Assembly (NCBI GenBank): GCA_009782025.1
Contig: WQUQ01000026.1
Coordinates: 1-7,715, forward strand
DNA: 7,715 bases
Reading direction: 5' to 3'
DNA from: Desulfobulbus sp.
GTDB lineage: Bacteria; Pseudomonadota; Gammaproteobacteria; Burkholderiales; Rhodocyclaceae
Positions 1-6,599 of the stretch are shown here, in pieces (position 1 is the first letter of the stretch; each line of letters starts with the position of its first letter). The notes below the pieces were generated by a model. It was not told where the DNA came from. It searched no databases and was given only the letters and a program-made list of their open reading frames with translations. The position numbers and the translations under genes were made by a program.

Positions 1-164
1 CTTCTGAAGCGGGATTCCAGTTTGTTAAGGTATCGTCGGCCAGCGTGGTTCATAAGCCGCAAGGTGACTTCGGCGTATTCCTGCTTACCGCAGTCCGCCC
101 CGCCCATGTGGAGTCTGTTGCAGTCAGCGCCTTTCCGCGCGCAGCGAACGTGGGCCACTTCTGA
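1..164 (+). CDS. C-terminal end of an unidentified protein (partial)
   Basis: An open frame enters from the left edge (first full codon at position 3) and ends at a TGA at 162-164, giving 53 residues. Codon choice looks coding, and the peptide has a strand-like hydrophobic run (FGVFLLTAVRP) near its middle followed by a polar tail ending in NVGHF. A stretch of the type FLLTAVRP is seen at the C-termini of some class I methyltransferases, but this resemblance is too short to assign a function. The stop lies 9 nt before the GTG start of the transporter gene and is in the same reading frame, so the two genes are probably co-transcribed. Non-coding sequence is a possible alternative. Confidence 0.45.
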   Translation, partial: SEAGFQFVKVSSASVVHKPQGDFGVFLLTAVRPAHVESVAVSAFPRAANVGHF

Positions 165-173
165 AAGATTCGC

Positions 174-1094
174 GTGACCGATTCCCCCCATAACGCCAAA
201 ACCACTCGCTTGGCCGTGCTGGCCTTGATCGTGCTGGCGCTGATCTGGAGCTACAACTGGATTTTCATGAAATCGGTGTTGCGCTATGTGGATGCGCTCG
301 ATTTCACGGCGCTGCGTTGCGCCTTTGGCGCGCTGGTGTTGCTGGTGATGCTGCCGCTGACGGGACGTCCGCTGAAGCCGCCGCCGTGGCGGCCGGTGTT
401 GTGGATCGGTCTGTTGCAGACCGCCGGCATGAGCGGGTTTGCGCAACTGGCGCTGGTGGCGGGCGGTGCGGGCAAGACGGCGGTGCTGGTCTACACCATG
501 CCGTTCTGGATGATTCTGCTGGCGGTGTTGTTTCTCAATGAGAAGCTGCGCCTGCCGCAATACGTTGCCGTGCTGATCGCGGCGATCGGTCTGCTGCTCG
601 TCATCCAGCCCTGGGCGTGGCATGGCGCGCTGCTCAGTTCCGCGCTTGCGGTAGCTTCCGGCGTTTCCTGGGCGGGCGGGACGGTTGTCGCCAAGCGGGC
701 TTTCCGTCATCAGTCGGTCGATCTTCTGAGTTTGCTGGCCTGGCAGATGGCGGTTGGTTCCGTCGTACTCTCGGCGCTGGCGCTGGCGATGCACAAAACG
801 GAAATCGTCTGGTCGCCTTACATGCTGCTGGTGCTCGGTTATAACGCCGTGGTGGCGACGGCGCTGGCCTGGGCTTTGTGGCTGTTCATCCTGCGCACGC
901 TGCCGACGAGCGTGGCCGGGCTTTCCAGCCTGGTCATTCCGGTGCTGAGCGTGCTGTGGGCGTGGTGGCTGCTTGGTGAAAAGCCCGATCTGGCCGAGGG
1001 CAGCGGCATTGCGCTGATCTTGCTGGCCCTGGCGCTGCTGGGCGGGCTGGGTTCGTTACGAGCAGCGCTGCGGCGGTTTTTCGCTGTGCGCTGA
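174..1094 (+). CDS. EamA/DMT-family inner-membrane transporter
   Basis: This 306-aa protein is a drug/metabolite transporter superfamily member of the EamA type, normally a ten-helix exporter of amino acids, metabolites or drugs in the inner membrane. Two EamA repeats are visible, at about residues 14-143 and 153-292, each with about five hydrophobic helices. The first opens with the family-like LIWSYNWIFMKS. Each repeat carries the conserved glutamate just after a helix (FLNEKL, Glu123; LLGEKP, Glu269). The C-terminus is short and basic (RAALRRFFAVR), as is usual. Length is typical. The start is GTG at 174, the only candidate between the upstream in-frame stop and the first helix. A recognisable Shine-Dalgarno is weak (GAAAG at 163-167), so the start is less sure than the family. 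The substrate cannot be read from the sequence. Confidence 0.93.
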   Translation: MTDSPHNAKTTRLAVLALIVLALIWSYNWIFMKSVLRYVDALDFTALRCAFGALVLLVMLPLTGRPLKPPPWRPVLWIGLLQTAGMSGFAQLALVAGGAGKTAVLVYTMPFWMILLAVLFLNEKLRLPQYVAVLIAAIGLLLVIQPWAWHGALLSSALAVASGVSWAGGTVVAKRAFRHQSVDLLSLLAWQMAVGSVVLSALALAMHKTEIVWSPYMLLVLGYNAVVATALAWALWLFILRTLPTSVAGLSSLVIPVLSVLWAWWLLGEKPDLAEGSGIALILLALALLGGLGSLRAALRRFFAVR

Positions 1095-1249
1095 CCCGTT
1101 TCAGTACATCGGCGCGTCTCCAGCGGCTACGAACGAATCGCAACGAAATCCGGCCCAAGATATTCGTTTGGGTCAATTGGGTCATGATAAATTGAAAAAT
1201 CTGCGCTCTCATCTTCGCCCGCCATCCTGAAATAGCAATGCTCTGACTC
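1095..1249. other. 155-bp spacer with a coding-like minus-strand fragment
   Basis: This gap separates the DMT and SulP genes. It is more AT-rich than either. On the minus strand the frame ending at a TAG at 1127-1129 reads as a coherent acidic peptide: from a methionine codon at 1223-1225 it gives 32 residues, including GEDESADFSIYHDP and EYLGPDFVAIRS. The same frame stays open upstream into the antisense of the SulP gene, so the real 5' end is unknown. The ATG has no well-placed ribosome binding site. It could be a tiny gene, the C-terminal remnant of a lost gene, or chance. I found no convincing sigma-70 promoter for the SulP gene here and no strong terminator hairpin for the DMT gene. Confidence 0.3.
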
Positions 1250-2914
1250 ATGGTCAACCTGCCTTTGCAACGCTTCCGCCCGTGCCTGATCGACGCCCTC
1301 AAGAACTACGATCGTGCGCGCTTGGCGCAAGACATGGCTGCCGGCCTGACGGTGGCGGTGGTGGCGCTGCCACTGGCGATGGCTTTTGCCATCGCCAGTG
1401 GACTCAAACCCGAAGCGGGATTGTTTACGTCCATCATCGCCGGTTTCCTGATCTCGGCGCTGGGTGGCAGCCGGGTGCAGATCGGCGGGCCGGCAGGAGC
1501 GTTCATCGTTATCGTTTACGGCATCGTGCAAAGCCATGGCGTGGGCGGCCTGATCGTCGCCACCGCCATGGCTGGCGTGCTGCTGGTCTTGATGGGCCTG
1601 CTCAGGATGGGTACGCTGGTGCGCTTCATTCCGGTGGCGGTCATCATCGGCTTTACCAACGGTATCGCGGTGCTGATCGGCTTGTCGCAGGTCAAGGACT
1701 TTCTGGGCCTGACCATCCCGCAAATGCCGGCGGATTTTTTCGGCATCCTGCGCACGCTCGGCAGTTACCTGGATACGTTCAATCCGTGGGCGTTCGGCGT
1801 CGCGCTGGCATCGCTGGCGATCATCGTCGGCTGGCAGTTCGGGTTGCCGCGCCTGCATATGCGTTGGGCCGTGTGGCTGCGCACCGCGCCCGGATCGATC
1901 GTGGCGCTGATCCTCGCCACGCTGGCCGTATGGCTGCTGCACCTGCCCGTCGAAACCATCGGCACGCGCTTTGGCGGCGTGCCCGCCACGTTGCCGGCCT
2001 TTACGCCGCCGGATTTCCACTGGGCGGATGCGCGCCTGCTGCTGATGCCCGCCTTCACGCTGGCGGCGCTGGGTGCCATCGAATCGCTGTTGTGCGCGCG
2101 CGTGGCCGACAGCGCAACCGGCGGCGCGCGTCACGACCCCAATCAGGAATTGATGGCGCAGGGCGTGGCCAATTTTTTCAGCCCATTCTTTGGCGGCATG
2201 CCCGCTACCGGCACCATTGCTCGCACCCTCACCAACGTCAAAAGCGGAGCGAGCAGCCCCATCGCCGGTATCGTGCATGCGCTCGCGCTGCTGCTGGTGA
2301 TGCTGGCGGCCGCTCCGCTGGCCTCGTCGATTCCGCTGGCGGCGTTGGCGGCGATCCTGATGTTCGTGGCCTGGAACATGGGTGAATGGCGCGAATTTAC
2401 GCGTCTGAAAACCTACCGCATCCCTTATCGTGTCACGCTGCTGGCGGTGTTTTTGCTGACGGTGATCGTTGATCTGACGACGGCGGTCGAATTCGGCATC
2501 TTCGCCGCTTGCCTGACCTTCATCTATCGTATCTCCAGCCTTACCCGCTCCGAGCGCATTACGGCGCAGACCCACTCCGAGCTGGCCGGGCACGATGATG
2601 ACATTCAGGTTTGGCGCCTGTACGGCGCGCTGTTTTTCGGTGCGGTCAAACTGGTCGAGCAATTGCAAGATCATCTGCCCACGCGCACCTTGGTGCTCGA
2701 CATCAAGAATCTGATCTACGTGGATAACACCGGCGCCGAGGAAATGGAAAGCTTGCTGCGCGCTTGCGAAAAAGCCGGCGTGCGTCTGATTATCTGCCAC
2801 CTGATGAACCAGCCGCTGGATACTTTTCGTCGCTCCGGTCTGGTAGACAGGCTGCAAGCCGATCTGCAACCGGATTTGGCCGCCGGCGTAGCCACCGCGC
2901 TGGCCGCGCGGTGA
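1250..2914 (+). CDS. SulP-family inorganic anion permease with STAS domain
   Basis: A 554-aa inner-membrane SulP (SLC26-like) transporter. The N-terminal motif ALPLAMAFAIASGLKPE (residues 39-55) and GGSRVQIGGPAGAFIVI (72-88) are typical of the Sulfate_transp domain, which covers roughly residues 20-425 with many helices. Further family stretches are RFIPVAVIIGFTNGIAV (125-141) and ESLLCARVADSATGGARHD (278-296). The STAS domain occupies about residues 450-552. Its core LVLDIKNLIYVDNTGAEEME (481-500) places Asp492 and Thr494 where anti-sigma-antagonist-type STAS domains have the phosphorylatable Ser/Thr. Members move sulfate, bicarbonate, dicarboxylates or other anions, and the sequence does not settle which. 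The ATG at 1250 lacks a clear Shine-Dalgarno but gives the normal N-terminus. The gene ends 12 bp before the stop of the convergent membrane-protein gene. Confidence 0.95.
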   Translation: MVNLPLQRFRPCLIDALKNYDRARLAQDMAAGLTVAVVALPLAMAFAIASGLKPEAGLFTSIIAGFLISALGGSRVQIGGPAGAFIVIVYGIVQSHGVGGLIVATAMAGVLLVLMGLLRMGTLVRFIPVAVIIGFTNGIAVLIGLSQVKDFLGLTIPQMPADFFGILRTLGSYLDTFNPWAFGVALASLAIIVGWQFGLPRLHMRWAVWLRTAPGSIVALILATLAVWLLHLPVETIGTRFGGVPATLPAFTPPDFHWADARLLLMPAFTLAALGAIESLLCARVADSATGGARHDPNQELMAQGVANFFSPFFGGMPATGTIARTLTNVKSGASSPIAGIVHALALLLVMLAAAPLASSIPLAALAAILMFVAWNMGEWREFTRLKTYRIPYRVTLLAVFLLTVIVDLTTAVEFGIFAACLTFIYRISSLTRSERITAQTHSELAGHDDDIQVWRLYGALFFGAVKLVEQLQDHLPTRTLVLDIKNLIYVDNTGAEEMESLLRACEKAGVRLIICHLMNQPLDTFRRSGLVDRLQADLQPDLAAGVATALAAR

Positions 2915-2926
2915 TTGGAGGTCGCT

Positions 2927-3238
2927 TTACTCTTGCGACAGAGGATCGCCGTCGACGGTCTCGCGAACGAATTCGCCTTCAATGATCCGTGCATCGCCGC
3001 TGCTGACCGTCGGCGCGGCCTCGCGCATGGTTTGGCGCAGGGCGCGGGTTTTCCACCACAGCCAGCCGGCGAACAGCGCGCCGCCGATGGCGAGCACGGC
3101 CAGCGCGACCAGCGAGAACATCACGGCGAGAACCAGCAGGGCCGCGCTGAAAATCAGGGTCAGCAGCTTGCCGAGCAGGCTTTGCGGCGCGCGGACGAAA
3201 GCGGCGCGGGCGTGGAACGGATTGGTGTGCGGGTTCAT
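2927..3238 (-). CDS. Small two-helix membrane protein of unknown function
   Basis: A 103-aa protein with a polar, His/Asn-rich N-terminus, a continuous hydrophobic stretch at about residues 22-62 that fits two helices (FSAALLVLAVMFSLV and ALAVLAIGGALFAGWLWW), then a basic segment (KTRALRQTMRE) and an acidic tail containing ARIIEGEFVRE (83-93). By the positive-inside rule the basic segment is probably cytoplasmic. Small membrane proteins with an IIEGE-type tail are familiar hypotheticals in betaproteobacteria, but I know no function. It is the last gene of the minus-strand block and is separated from algC by a 388-bp repeat-rich gap, so it probably has its own promoter. No clear ribosome binding site precedes the ATG at 3236-3238. 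It converges on the SulP gene. Confidence 0.75.
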   Translation of the reverse strand: MNPHTNPFHARAAFVRAPQSLLGKLLTLIFSAALLVLAVMFSLVALAVLAIGGALFAGWLWWKTRALRQTMREAAPTVSSGDARIIEGEFVRETVDGDPLSQE

Positions 3239-3360
3239 CGACAGGGCGGCGGTGGCGGGCGGACAAGGTTTTATTCCATTTCCAAATCAACCGATGACTT
3301 TGTCGGCTTCGCTTGCCGTGCAACCGCACTGTCTGCGCTTCGCCTTCGCGTCCTCGGCTG

Positions 3361-3538
3361 GTTTAGAGCGGTTTCTGCTTGAATGATTACATCAAATTTC
3401 CAGCGCTGTTAGCCCCCACCCTAGCCCCCACAAGCAGGGGAGGGAACAAAGCCCCTTCCCCCGCCTGCGGGGGAAGGTTGGGATGGGGGGAATCGGCGCC
3501 AGATTGTGTAAGCATTTGAACCGAACTCGCTCTAAAAA
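3361..3538. repeat. MITE-like element with imperfect terminal inverted repeats
   Basis: The ends of this 178-bp segment are inverted copies of each other. The left end (3361-3394) and the reverse complement of the right end (3505-3538) match at 24 of 34 positions, including a perfect 9-base block: TTTAGAGCG at 3362-3370 and its complement CGCTCTAAA at 3528-3536. The interior (about 3411-3491) is a C-rich/G-rich doublet: two inverted copies of a CCCCCAYCCYARCC-type unit, each followed by a hairpin. There is no open frame of a transposase. No clear target duplication is visible at the edges. It could be a non-autonomous mobile element, or a REP doublet that landed in other palindromic DNA. Confidence 0.5.
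3454..3477. repeat. Perfect 11-bp palindrome in the C-rich repeat
   Basis: Arms at 3454-3464 (CCTTCCCCCGC) and 3467-3477 (GCGGGGGAAGG) are exact reverse complements separated by CT. They are followed by GGTTGGGATGGGGGG-like sequence (overlapping the arm at 3476), the same layout as the palindrome next to waaF at 6485-6524. It may act as a strong transcript hairpin in either direction. It has no T-run, so it is not a standard intrinsic terminator. Confidence 0.8.
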
Positions 3539-3598
3539 TGGAATTACATTGTGCCGCAACGCCGCCGTCGGATTTGTGGGCGTCGTGTCGCTGCTTTG

Positions 3599-3629
3599 TA
3601 ACCGCTCGCCATGAATGGCGGAACGGTTA
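3599..3629 (-). terminator. Hairpin across the algC stop codon, possible transcript end
   Basis: Bases 3599-3604 (TAACCG) pair with 3624-3629 (CGGTTA). After a small internal loop, 3607-3611 (CGCCA) pair with 3616-3620 (TGGCG). The stem contains the algC stop codon TAA (minus-strand reading of 3627-3629). There is no run of U residues after it on the minus strand, so it is not a classic rho-independent terminator. It may instead protect the 3' end of the mRNA. Confidence 0.35.
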
Positions 3630-5003
3630 AAAGGGCAGCGCAATCCCCGGCCAGACCGCGTTCAGCGCAGCGCGGAAGGCGTTCTGGATGCGCGCCAGCG
3701 CGCCATCGTTGTCGGCCTCGAAGCGCAGCACGACGACCGGCGTGGTGTTCGATGGGCGGGCCAGGCCGAAACCATCTGCATACTCGACGCGCACGCCGTC
3801 GATGGTGATGACCTCGCTGGCGCCGGGGAATTTGCCCTCGGCCTTGAGCTTGGCGATCAGCGCGAACGGCTCGCCTTCGGCCATTTTGATGTTCAGTTCC
3901 GGCGTCGAGGGCGAATCGGGCAGCGCCTTCAATGGCGCGTTGGCGTCGGCCGAGCGGCTGAGGATTTCGAGGAGCCGCGCGCCGGTGTAGAGGCCGTCGT
4001 CGAAGCCGTACCAGCGTTCCTTGAAGAAGGTGTGGCCGCTCATCTCGCCGGCCAGCGGCGCGCCGGTTTCCTTGAGCTTGGCTTTGACCAGGGCGTGGCC
4101 GGTGTTCCACATCAGCGGCTGGCCGCCGTGTTTTTTGATCCATGGAGCCAGGAGCCGGGTGCATTTGACATCGTAGATCACCATGCCGCCCGGCGCGCGC
4201 GTCAGCACGTCGGCGGCAAAGAGCATCAACTGGCGGTCGGGGTAGATGATCTCGCCGTCCTTGGTGACGACGCCGAGACGGTCGCCGTCGCCGTCGAAGG
4301 CCAGGCCCAGTTCTGCGTCGGTGGTCTTGAGCGCGTTAATGACATCGGCGAGATTTTCCGGCTTCGACGGATCGGGATGATGGTTGGGGAAGTTGCCATC
4401 GACCTCGCAATACAGCGGCGTGATCTGGCAGCCGAGGCGCTTGAAGAGTTCGGGAGCGACTGCGCCGGCCACGCCGTTGCCGCAATCCATGACGATTTTC
4501 AGCGGCCGGGCCAGTTTGACATCGCCGACGATGCGCTCGACGTAAGCGGCGATGACATCGGCGCTGCGCTTGTTGCCCTGGCCGTGTTTCAGCTTGCCGT
4601 CCACGAGGCGCTGGCGCAGATCCTGGATGGCGTCGAGCGCCAGCGTCGTGCCGCCGATGACCATCTTCAGGCCGTTGTAGTCGGGCGGGTTGTGGCTGCC
4701 GGTGACCGAGACGCAGGAATGGCAGCCCAGTTCGTAGGCGGCGAAATAGGTGACCGGGGTCGGCACGCAGCCGATGTCGATGGCGTCGATGCCGGCGGCG
4801 ACGATGCCGTCCATCAGCGCGCCGGCCAGTTCCGGGCCGGAGAGCCGCCCATCGCGGCCGACGGCAATGGCCGTCTGGCCCTGTTCGGCGGCCAGCGAGC
4901 CGAGAGCGTGGCCGATGCGGCGGACGATGTCGGCGGTCAGCGTTTTGCCGACGATGCCGCGAATGTCATAAGCCTTGAAAATTTCAGCAGGTAGCGTGTT
5001 CAT
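3627..5003 (-). CDS. algC: Phosphomannomutase/phosphoglucomutase (AlgC-type)
   Basis: This 458-aa cytosolic enzyme of the alpha-D-phosphohexomutase family interconverts 1- and 6-phosphates of mannose and/or glucose, feeding GDP-mannose and UDP-glucose pathways for LPS and exopolysaccharide. Visible hallmarks are the N-terminal FKAYDIRGIVG (residues 9-19), the catalytic phosphoserine loop VTGSHNPPDYNG (100-111, Ser103), the magnesium loop DGDGDR (237-242), the sugar-recognition motif GEMSGH (319-324) and the phosphate-binding loop RPSNTTP (416-422). All four domains are present and length is normal. The ATG at 5001-5003 is chosen because GGAG stands 8 nt upstream and the protein then starts as in relatives. 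An ATG at 5028-5030, overlapping the stop of the preceding gene as TGATG, would add nine residues. It lies in an operon with waaF. Specificity for mannose versus glucose is inferred only from the family. Confidence 0.96.
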   Translation of the reverse strand: MNTLPAEIFKAYDIRGIVGKTLTADIVRRIGHALGSLAAEQGQTAIAVGRDGRLSGPELAGALMDGIVAAGIDAIDIGCVPTPVTYFAAYELGCHSCVSVTGSHNPPDYNGLKMVIGGTTLALDAIQDLRQRLVDGKLKHGQGNKRSADVIAAYVERIVGDVKLARPLKIVMDCGNGVAGAVAPELFKRLGCQITPLYCEVDGNFPNHHPDPSKPENLADVINALKTTDAELGLAFDGDGDRLGVVTKDGEIIYPDRQLMLFAADVLTRAPGGMVIYDVKCTRLLAPWIKKHGGQPLMWNTGHALVKAKLKETGAPLAGEMSGHTFFKERWYGFDDGLYTGARLLEILSRSADANAPLKALPDSPSTPELNIKMAEGEPFALIAKLKAEGKFPGASEVITIDGVRVEYADGFGLARPSNTTPVVVLRFEADNDGALARIQNAFRAALNAVWPGIALPF

Positions 5004-5011
5004 GAGATCGT

Positions 5012-5015
5012 CTCC
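5012..5015 (-). promoter_or_regulatory. Ribosome binding site of algC
   Basis: The minus strand reads GGAG here, 8 nt before the ATG at 5003. This favours that start over the upstream ATG at 5028-5030. Confidence 0.7.
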
Positions 5016-5029
5016 AGAAAATTCGTGCA

Positions 5030-5467
5030 TCAATGTACAGTATGCCGCACACCGTCGGCCAGCGCCTGCTGACCGTCATCGGCGGCCGAGGCGTGGCGGC
5101 AGGCGAGACGCCAGCCGTGCGGGCCGCGCGTGTAGACATGAGTGACGTACAGCGGCCCGCGCGGATTCGGGTCGTCGCCGACGAACAGGGTTTCGCTCAA
5201 ATGGTGGATCGCCAGCACGGTGCTCTGCCAGTGGGCGACCGATTCGACCTGAATGCGCAGGCGGGCGCTGGCGAAAATGCTGCGCCAGCTTTCGCGGATC
5301 GGGTTCAGGCCGGTCAGGCGGACGCCGGTCGGATGTACGCACAGGGTTTCCTCATCCTCGGCCCAGAGCTTGCCGATCTGCTCGGCGTCGCCACGGGCGA
5401 TGGCCTCGTAGAACGCCTGCTCGACATCCTCCGGGCGGGCGTTGATGCCAGGTGGATTTTTTTTCAT
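5030..5467 (-). CDS. NTF2/SnoaL-like fold protein of unknown role
   Basis: A 145-aa soluble protein resembling the SnoaL/DUF4440 group of the nuclear transport factor 2 superfamily. Its opening has the usual layout: a helix with VEQAFYEAIARGDAEQIGKL (15-34), then the W-A-E-D segment (35-38), CVHPTGVRLTGLNPIRESW (43-61) and beta strands ending in VTHVYTRGPHGWRLACRHAS (108-127). There is no signal peptide. Such folds serve as small-molecule binding cups or enzymes such as ketosteroid isomerase, but no catalytic set is recognisable and I assign no activity. The ATG at 5465-5467 overlaps the waaF stop as ATGA, with GGAG 6 nt upstream (5474-5477), so translation is probably coupled to waaF. Longer versions beginning inside waaF add a low-complexity Arg/Ser-rich leader and are unlikely. 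Confidence 0.85.
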   Translation of the reverse strand: MKKNPPGINARPEDVEQAFYEAIARGDAEQIGKLWAEDEETLCVHPTGVRLTGLNPIRESWRSIFASARLRIQVESVAHWQSTVLAIHHLSETLFVGDDPNPRGPLYVTHVYTRGPHGWRLACRHASAADDGQQALADGVRHTVH

Positions 5468-6474
5468 ACGGGACTCCGTTGTTCGACGGCGGCGAGAACT
5501 TGCTCCGGCAGCAGTTTGTTCAGGCAATCCAGATGGCCGAGTGGGCATTGGCGTTTGAAGCAGGGGCTGCACGGCAGCTTCAGGCTGAGAATGTCGGCCT
5601 GGTCGGAGAGCGGCGGCGTGAAGCCGGGCGACGACGAGCCGTAAAGGGCGACGATCGGCCGGTCGAGAGCGGCGGCAACGTGCATCAGGCCGGAGTCATT
5701 GCAGATCACCACTTCCGCCAGCGCCAGCAGATCGACGGCCTGGCCGAGCGAGGTCGCGCCGCACAGATTGCGGCAACAGCCGGGCGCTTGACGGCTGATT
5801 TCCTCGGCCACGGCGTGATCCTTTGGCGAGCCGAACAGCCACACGGCCCGGCCGCGCTCGCCGAGGGCGCGGGCCAGGGCGGCGAAATGCGCCGCCGGCC
5901 AGCGCTTGGCCGGGCCGTATTCCGCGCCGGGGCAGAAGGCGACGAGGCGCGGCGGGCGTTCGAGGCTGAGTTCATCCAGTGTCCGCTGCTGGTCGGCCGC
6001 CGTCGAACGCAGGCGCGGCTGGGCAATCGGCTTCGGCAGCGGCGCGCCGGGCGCCTCGGCCAGTTGCATGAAACGCTCGATCATCAGCGGCAGCGCCGCC
6101 TTGTCGAGCGTGTGGCGAACATTGATGAGGCCGTAGCGGGATTCGCCGGTAAACCCGACGCGCCGGGGAATGCCGGCCAGAAAGGGAACCAGCGCCGATT
6201 TCAGCGAATTGGGCAAAACCCAGGCGGCATCGTAGCGCCGCGCCGCCAACTCGCGGGCCAGCCGCCAACGCTCCCCGAGCGCCAACTGGCCGTGGTTGAA
6301 CGGGCTGTCGACGACCTCGGCGATGTCATCCATGCGCTGCAACACCGGCGCGACCCAGCGCGGGGCCAGGGCGTCGAGCCGCAAACCCGGATGCAGCGCC
6401 CGCAGCCGCGCGAACAGCGGCTGCGCCATGATCGCGTCGCCGATCCAGGCGGGGGCGACGATGAGGGCTTTCAT
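5464..6474 (-). CDS. waaF: ADP-heptose:LPS heptosyltransferase II
   Basis: This 336-aa glycosyltransferase family 9 enzyme adds the second L-glycero-D-manno-heptose from ADP-heptose to the LPS inner core, at the cytoplasmic face of the inner membrane. The N-terminal MKALIVAPAWIGDAIMAQPL carries the conserved Asp13 expected near the acceptor site. The C-terminal Rossmann domain shows CPGAEYGPAKRWP (181-193), the nucleotide-sugar motif NDSGLMHVAAAL (259-270) and ALYGSSSPGFTPPL (276-289). The cysteine-rich LPCSPCFKRQCPLGHLDCL (300-318) is typical of WaaF. Length is normal. The ATG at 6472-6474 is preferred. A GTG at 6481-6483 would add three residues but would overlap the AGGGAG ribosome binding site at 6483-6488. 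That site lies partly in a palindrome stem, which could affect translation. The gene overlaps the NTF2-like gene by 4 bp. Confidence 0.96.
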   Translation of the reverse strand: MKALIVAPAWIGDAIMAQPLFARLRALHPGLRLDALAPRWVAPVLQRMDDIAEVVDSPFNHGQLALGERWRLARELAARRYDAAWVLPNSLKSALVPFLAGIPRRVGFTGESRYGLINVRHTLDKAALPLMIERFMQLAEAPGAPLPKPIAQPRLRSTAADQQRTLDELSLERPPRLVAFCPGAEYGPAKRWPAAHFAALARALGERGRAVWLFGSPKDHAVAEEISRQAPGCCRNLCGATSLGQAVDLLALAEVVICNDSGLMHVAAALDRPIVALYGSSSPGFTPPLSDQADILSLKLPCSPCFKRQCPLGHLDCLNKLLPEQVLAAVEQRSPV

Positions 6475-6482
6475 GGTGAACA

Positions 6483-6488
6483 CTCCCT
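6483..6488 (-). promoter_or_regulatory. waaF ribosome binding site partly inside a palindrome
   Basis: The minus strand reads AGGGAG, 8 nt before the preferred waaF ATG. Four of its six bases (6485-6488) belong to the 3' arm of the 12-bp hairpin at 6485-6512, so a folded leader would partly hide the site. Confidence 0.6.
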
Positions 6489-6535
6489 CTCCCCACGACA
6501 GTGGGGAGAGGGTTGGGGTGAGGGGTCAAGGGTTA
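6485..6535. repeat. C-rich palindromic repeat in the waaF leader
   Basis: Arms 6485-6496 (CCCTCTCCCCAC) and 6501-6512 (GTGGGGAGAGGG) are perfect 12-bp reverse complements around the loop GACA. They are followed by TTGGGGTGAGGGG (6513-6525). The layout of stem then GGTTGGGRTGRGGGG matches the interior of the element at 3411-3491, so both are members of one dispersed repeat family. Repeats of this appearance are common between genes in proteobacteria. Confidence 0.8.
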
Positions 6536-6599
6536 CAGAACGCGAAGCGCCAAGCGCAAACGCCGTTCCCTTCCCCCCGGCCTGCAAGCGGGTGATGGT

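Larger units (their letters stand above)
3239..3626. other. 388-bp intergenic region, no supported gene
   Basis: The gap lies between algC and the small membrane-protein gene. Bases 3361-3538 form a repeat-bounded element described separately, and 3599-3629 is a hairpin at the algC stop codon. Bases 3239-3360 hold the leader of the membrane-protein gene and show no convincing promoter. Bases 3539-3598 show nothing I can name. Short open frames through here are not supported by codon use or ribosome binding sites. Confidence 0.7.

Noticed and set aside
1161..1200. Possible promoter for the SulP gene (TTGGGT with a downstream AT-rich stretch)
   Set aside because: No acceptable -10 hexamer lies at 16-18 bp spacing.
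934..1302. 122-codon minus-strand frame across the DMT end and spacer
   Set aside because: The peptide is basic and irregular, and half of it is antisense to the transporter helices. The other frame in the spacer looks more protein-like.
1127..2869. 580-codon minus-strand open frame covering the SulP gene
   Set aside because: It is the antisense of a clear SulP gene in G+C-rich codons. The product is Gln/Arg/His-rich low-complexity sequence with no family signature. Only its last part, outside the SulP gene, was kept as a question.
3239..3360. Short plus-strand frames over the membrane-protein leader
   Set aside because: No ribosome binding site or protein-like composition, and they run into repeat sequence.
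3615..4994. 459-codon plus-strand open frame opposite algC
   Set aside because: The phosphohexomutase on the other strand has all of its catalytic motifs. This frame is a composition shadow.
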